A stretch of DNA of 64,000 nucleotides from Glossina fuscipes (Eukaryota; Arthropoda; Insecta; Diptera; Glossinidae): NCBI RefSeq assembly GCF_014805625.2, contig NW_023998423.1, positions 16,697,921-16,761,920 on the forward strand, in the 5' to 3' direction. The position numbers were made by a program, and so were the translations under genes. Shown piece by piece: positions 61,460 through 64,000 of the stretch; within the stretch, counting starts at the first letter, position 1, and every line of letters starts with the position of its first letter. Under the pieces are notes generated by a model, which saw only the letters and a program-made list of their open reading frames with translations, was not told where the DNA came from and ran no database searches.

Positions 61460-63217
61460 AAAATATAAAATTTTTTATGAAAATAAGATTTTGAAAAAGT
61501 CTTATATGAGAGATAATCACAAATGTGAATCAACGCAGTCCTAATATGTTATTCTTAACATTCTTTGGTAAAGAAGTTAAGAACTGAAGAATATTGCATT
61601 TATCAACGTCAAAATATATTAAATATTAGACTTCATTCAATATTTCGATGGCAGGGATCTGAAATAGTGAACTTGCTCCAACTTGGTACAATAACTTTAC
61701 CTGGCAAAGCACACCTATTACCTGATTTTCATCACAAAACACTGCCATATAATGGCTTACATGTGTAAGAGCATAAGAAGGTTTTCGTGCAAGAGCAGTT
61801 AAAAAATTGATCTTCCCCAAATTTTCCATATTCATATCAGAATGCAAAATTATTATTCCGTACCGATTGTTATCAAGAAATAATGATTTTTTAAAATATT
61901 GCTTCTATTTTCAATAGAGGCCGTCCTTCCGCCATAACATCTTAATGCAAAAAATTTTATAAAAGTGTCTCGGCTCGTAAGTTAAATAAATGAATAGGAT
62001 AAACAGACGTGCGTAAATCGATTCGGGAGATGATTCCGAGTTAAATGGGGTGCAGAGTTAATCTTAAGTTGGTCTGCACATAGTGCATGCAGATAAGTAA
62101 TGTAAGTCCTGCGTAGCTGAAAGGATACATTTTAAGGTACGTAAAAGGAGAAGAATTGGTTATGCAGGAAGTTTTCTTCTAACTTGAGTGAGTAATAAAG
62201 TCTGTTATCGTACTGTAGAATCGTTTATACTTCATAAAGTTCAATTTTTTCACTTCATAATATTCAATTTGTTAGGAGCACTAGAGTGCATGCGCCAATT
62301 TGCGAGGCAAGGAGGCGATGACAATCCTTCAGAAGAAAATGTGTTCGACATAAATATTTCATAATGTTCCATAACGGGTTACTGCACGTGTTACTACAGA
62401 GTCCAACAAGTATATCCAACTGAAAGATCGTAGGAGAATGTTAATGGGAATATACTGTCTGCAAGACTAACCGGGCCCGGATGTGATTGTTGAACTTTGA
62501 TGTTCAATTTTTTGTTATTTCATATCGCATTTCGAAAAGATATATGTGCTGTGTACACAAATTTAAGCAAACACAATAAGACTTTAATTATTCTCACCGT
62601 CTTCGTAAGTGAGTGACAGTCACGTTGTGGTATGATTCGTTGTAGAAACCTGTGGAGCGACTAGGTTTAAAGGTCACAAAGTAATGAGTAAGCCAAGTTA
62701 CAATTCCATCATCCTAGACATCTTTATATTCTCATTGCAGAATATTTCCGACAAGATTTTAAATTATTGTGTATATAAGGGCCAGTGTGTTCAAAAGCTA
62801 AAACGAAACGGCCATCACCTACAAGGCAAGTTTCGCGTATACACTCCAAGCCATATTTCTCTCGAGGAAAGAATGACGCTTTTATTTCCCATACATATTT
62901 TCAATAATGAAATCTAATAAGAGAAGAATAATCCGTACATTCTATCAAAGCTATCGAAGCCTTAAAGCCTTTGCAAATATATACGAAAAGAAAAAAAAAG
63001 AAGAACTTCTCGCTTAGTTCGCACTGTAAATTGGGTGTCATCGTTGGCATCCTATATACCTTGAACTGCTTTACTGCCGGCTATTGATCGGTTGGGTATT
63101 TGCAAAATATGATTTTGAACAGACACCTGTCATCCATCACGAATTCCGTCACATAATCGATTTAATGAAAATCAAATTTATCTAAAGGCAGATACTGCAA
63201 GCAAACAAAGCTTAGCA
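61460..63217. other. Gene-free stretch
   Basis: AT-rich; open frames up to about 80 codons without recognisable similarity. Confidence -1.
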
Positions 63218-63392
63218 GGCGGGATCGAATAGGCAAGAGTCTCCACTAGCAACTGAATGGTCGTGGGTTCAAATCTCAAGTGCGATAGAGTTTTTAATAA
63301 AGCCGAAAGCCTTAGACGCTAGGGCTTTTAAGACTTTAGTCTTGGAATTTATTCTCTGGCTAAATTTATAATAATAATAATAATAATAATAA
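63218..63392 (+). mobile_element. tRNA-derived SINE, 5'-damaged copy
   Basis: The first bases are diverged (GCGGGATCGAATAGGC). The B box GGTTCAAATCT and the body (GCCGAAAGCCTTAGACGCTA, AAGACTTTAGTCTT) are well preserved, and the tail has about nine AAT/TAA units, the longest of the five copies. Confidence -1.
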
Positions 63393-63899
63393 TTTTCTAC
63401 ATTCATCTACACTCTTTCTATGTATAAGTGAGTTTCAATTCGAAGCCGGCTAAAAAGCAACTTCCATTTGCTATTTTGGCCTCGACAGAATTACATTTCG
63501 ATGATTTCCAACAGAAATGCTGGATGCCTTTCAAAAAATTTAAAAAAACAAAAGTCAACGATTAAAATTACGATTAATAAACAAAAAAAAAAAAACAAAT
63601 GCAATAACAATAGCGATAACAATAATAATCATAACAATGCAACATAAATCTTAAAAAACATAAGCTTAAAGGTTCATTAAACTGGTTTTTCTGCATTTGA
63701 ATCTAAGAAGAAAAACTACAAAAAAAAAAAACAAAAATAAATAAAAAACACATTTTTGTTTATATTTCTTTGCCTTTTCTGGTAAATAAAAATATCTTAA
63801 GACTTTTGTCGTTGCTAGCGTTGTTGGTAAAATTTTGCATATATTTTTGGCTCAGAAAACTAGTAATATTGTTGTTATTTGTTGTTGTTGTTTTTTTTG

Positions 63900-63931
<32 letters not shown>

Positions 63932-64000
63932 TTTTTTTTGCTCTTTTAATAAATGTTATGTAGTCATGTTCAAAGAATGCTGTCAGGTCCGGAGTATTGC
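63393..64000. other. Gene-free stretch to window end
   Basis: It holds A-rich tracts, a GTTGTT repeat at 63868-63891, a TA repeat at 63900-63913 and a T run at 63914-63940. No gene was recognised. Confidence -1.

Noticed and set aside
63961..64000. Possible exon edge at the window end (minus)
   Set aside because: Too short to judge; no filamin-like residues.

Overview
The window looks like nuclear DNA of a higher fly (Diptera, probably a calyptrate such as a tsetse, house or blow fly). It is AT-rich, with very short introns (51-74 bp) beside multi-kilobase ones, abundant microsatellites and homopolymers, a DINE/Helentron-like repeat family with the GTCCGTC core common in flies, and a tRNA-derived SINE with a TAA-type tail. 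The order is fairly secure; the genus is inference.

The only convincing intact gene is on the minus strand: the C-terminal 1,751 codons of a filamin, most likely jitterbug (jbug). Seven exons lie between 40534 and 30799. All six introns have GT..AG ends (minus strand) and compatible phases, so the frame runs unbroken through about 19 complete filamin Ig repeats to a TGA. The N-terminal part (actin-binding CH domains and earlier repeats) is not in the window. About 23.5 kb upstream of the first visible exon contains no recognisable filamin exon.

Beyond the jbug TGA the same frame stays open for 96 more codons to a TAA at 30508. That extension is rich in His, Gln, Ser and Leu. It is a strong candidate for programmed stop-codon readthrough, or for an alternative C-terminus.

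Region by region: 1-1195 is a decayed non-LTR retrotransposon reverse transcriptase, followed at once by a broken intronless copy of the 3' end of a ubiquitin-activating enzyme E1 gene (1214-1821). Region 1.8-30.5 kb is gene-poor, with a pyrimidine-rich stretch, two assembly gaps, a LINE endonuclease relic, SINEs, DINE-like repeats, GA/GATA arrays and a pair of CTCF-like motifs about 2 kb past the gene. Region 30.5-40.5 kb is jbug, whose 4.2 kb intron carries a diverged three-copy tandem array. Region 40.5-64 kb holds more SINEs and DINE-like repeats, a mariner relic, a TTAA-flanked piggyBac-type MITE, a spliced-looking transposon-derived coding relic with an inverted partial copy, and a 10-N gap flanked by a 47 bp exact duplication that looks like an unmerged assembly overlap.

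The most interesting items are the filamin readthrough extension, the LINE/E1 pseudogene junction, the new-looking SINE family, the piggyBac-type MITE and the intronic tandem array.
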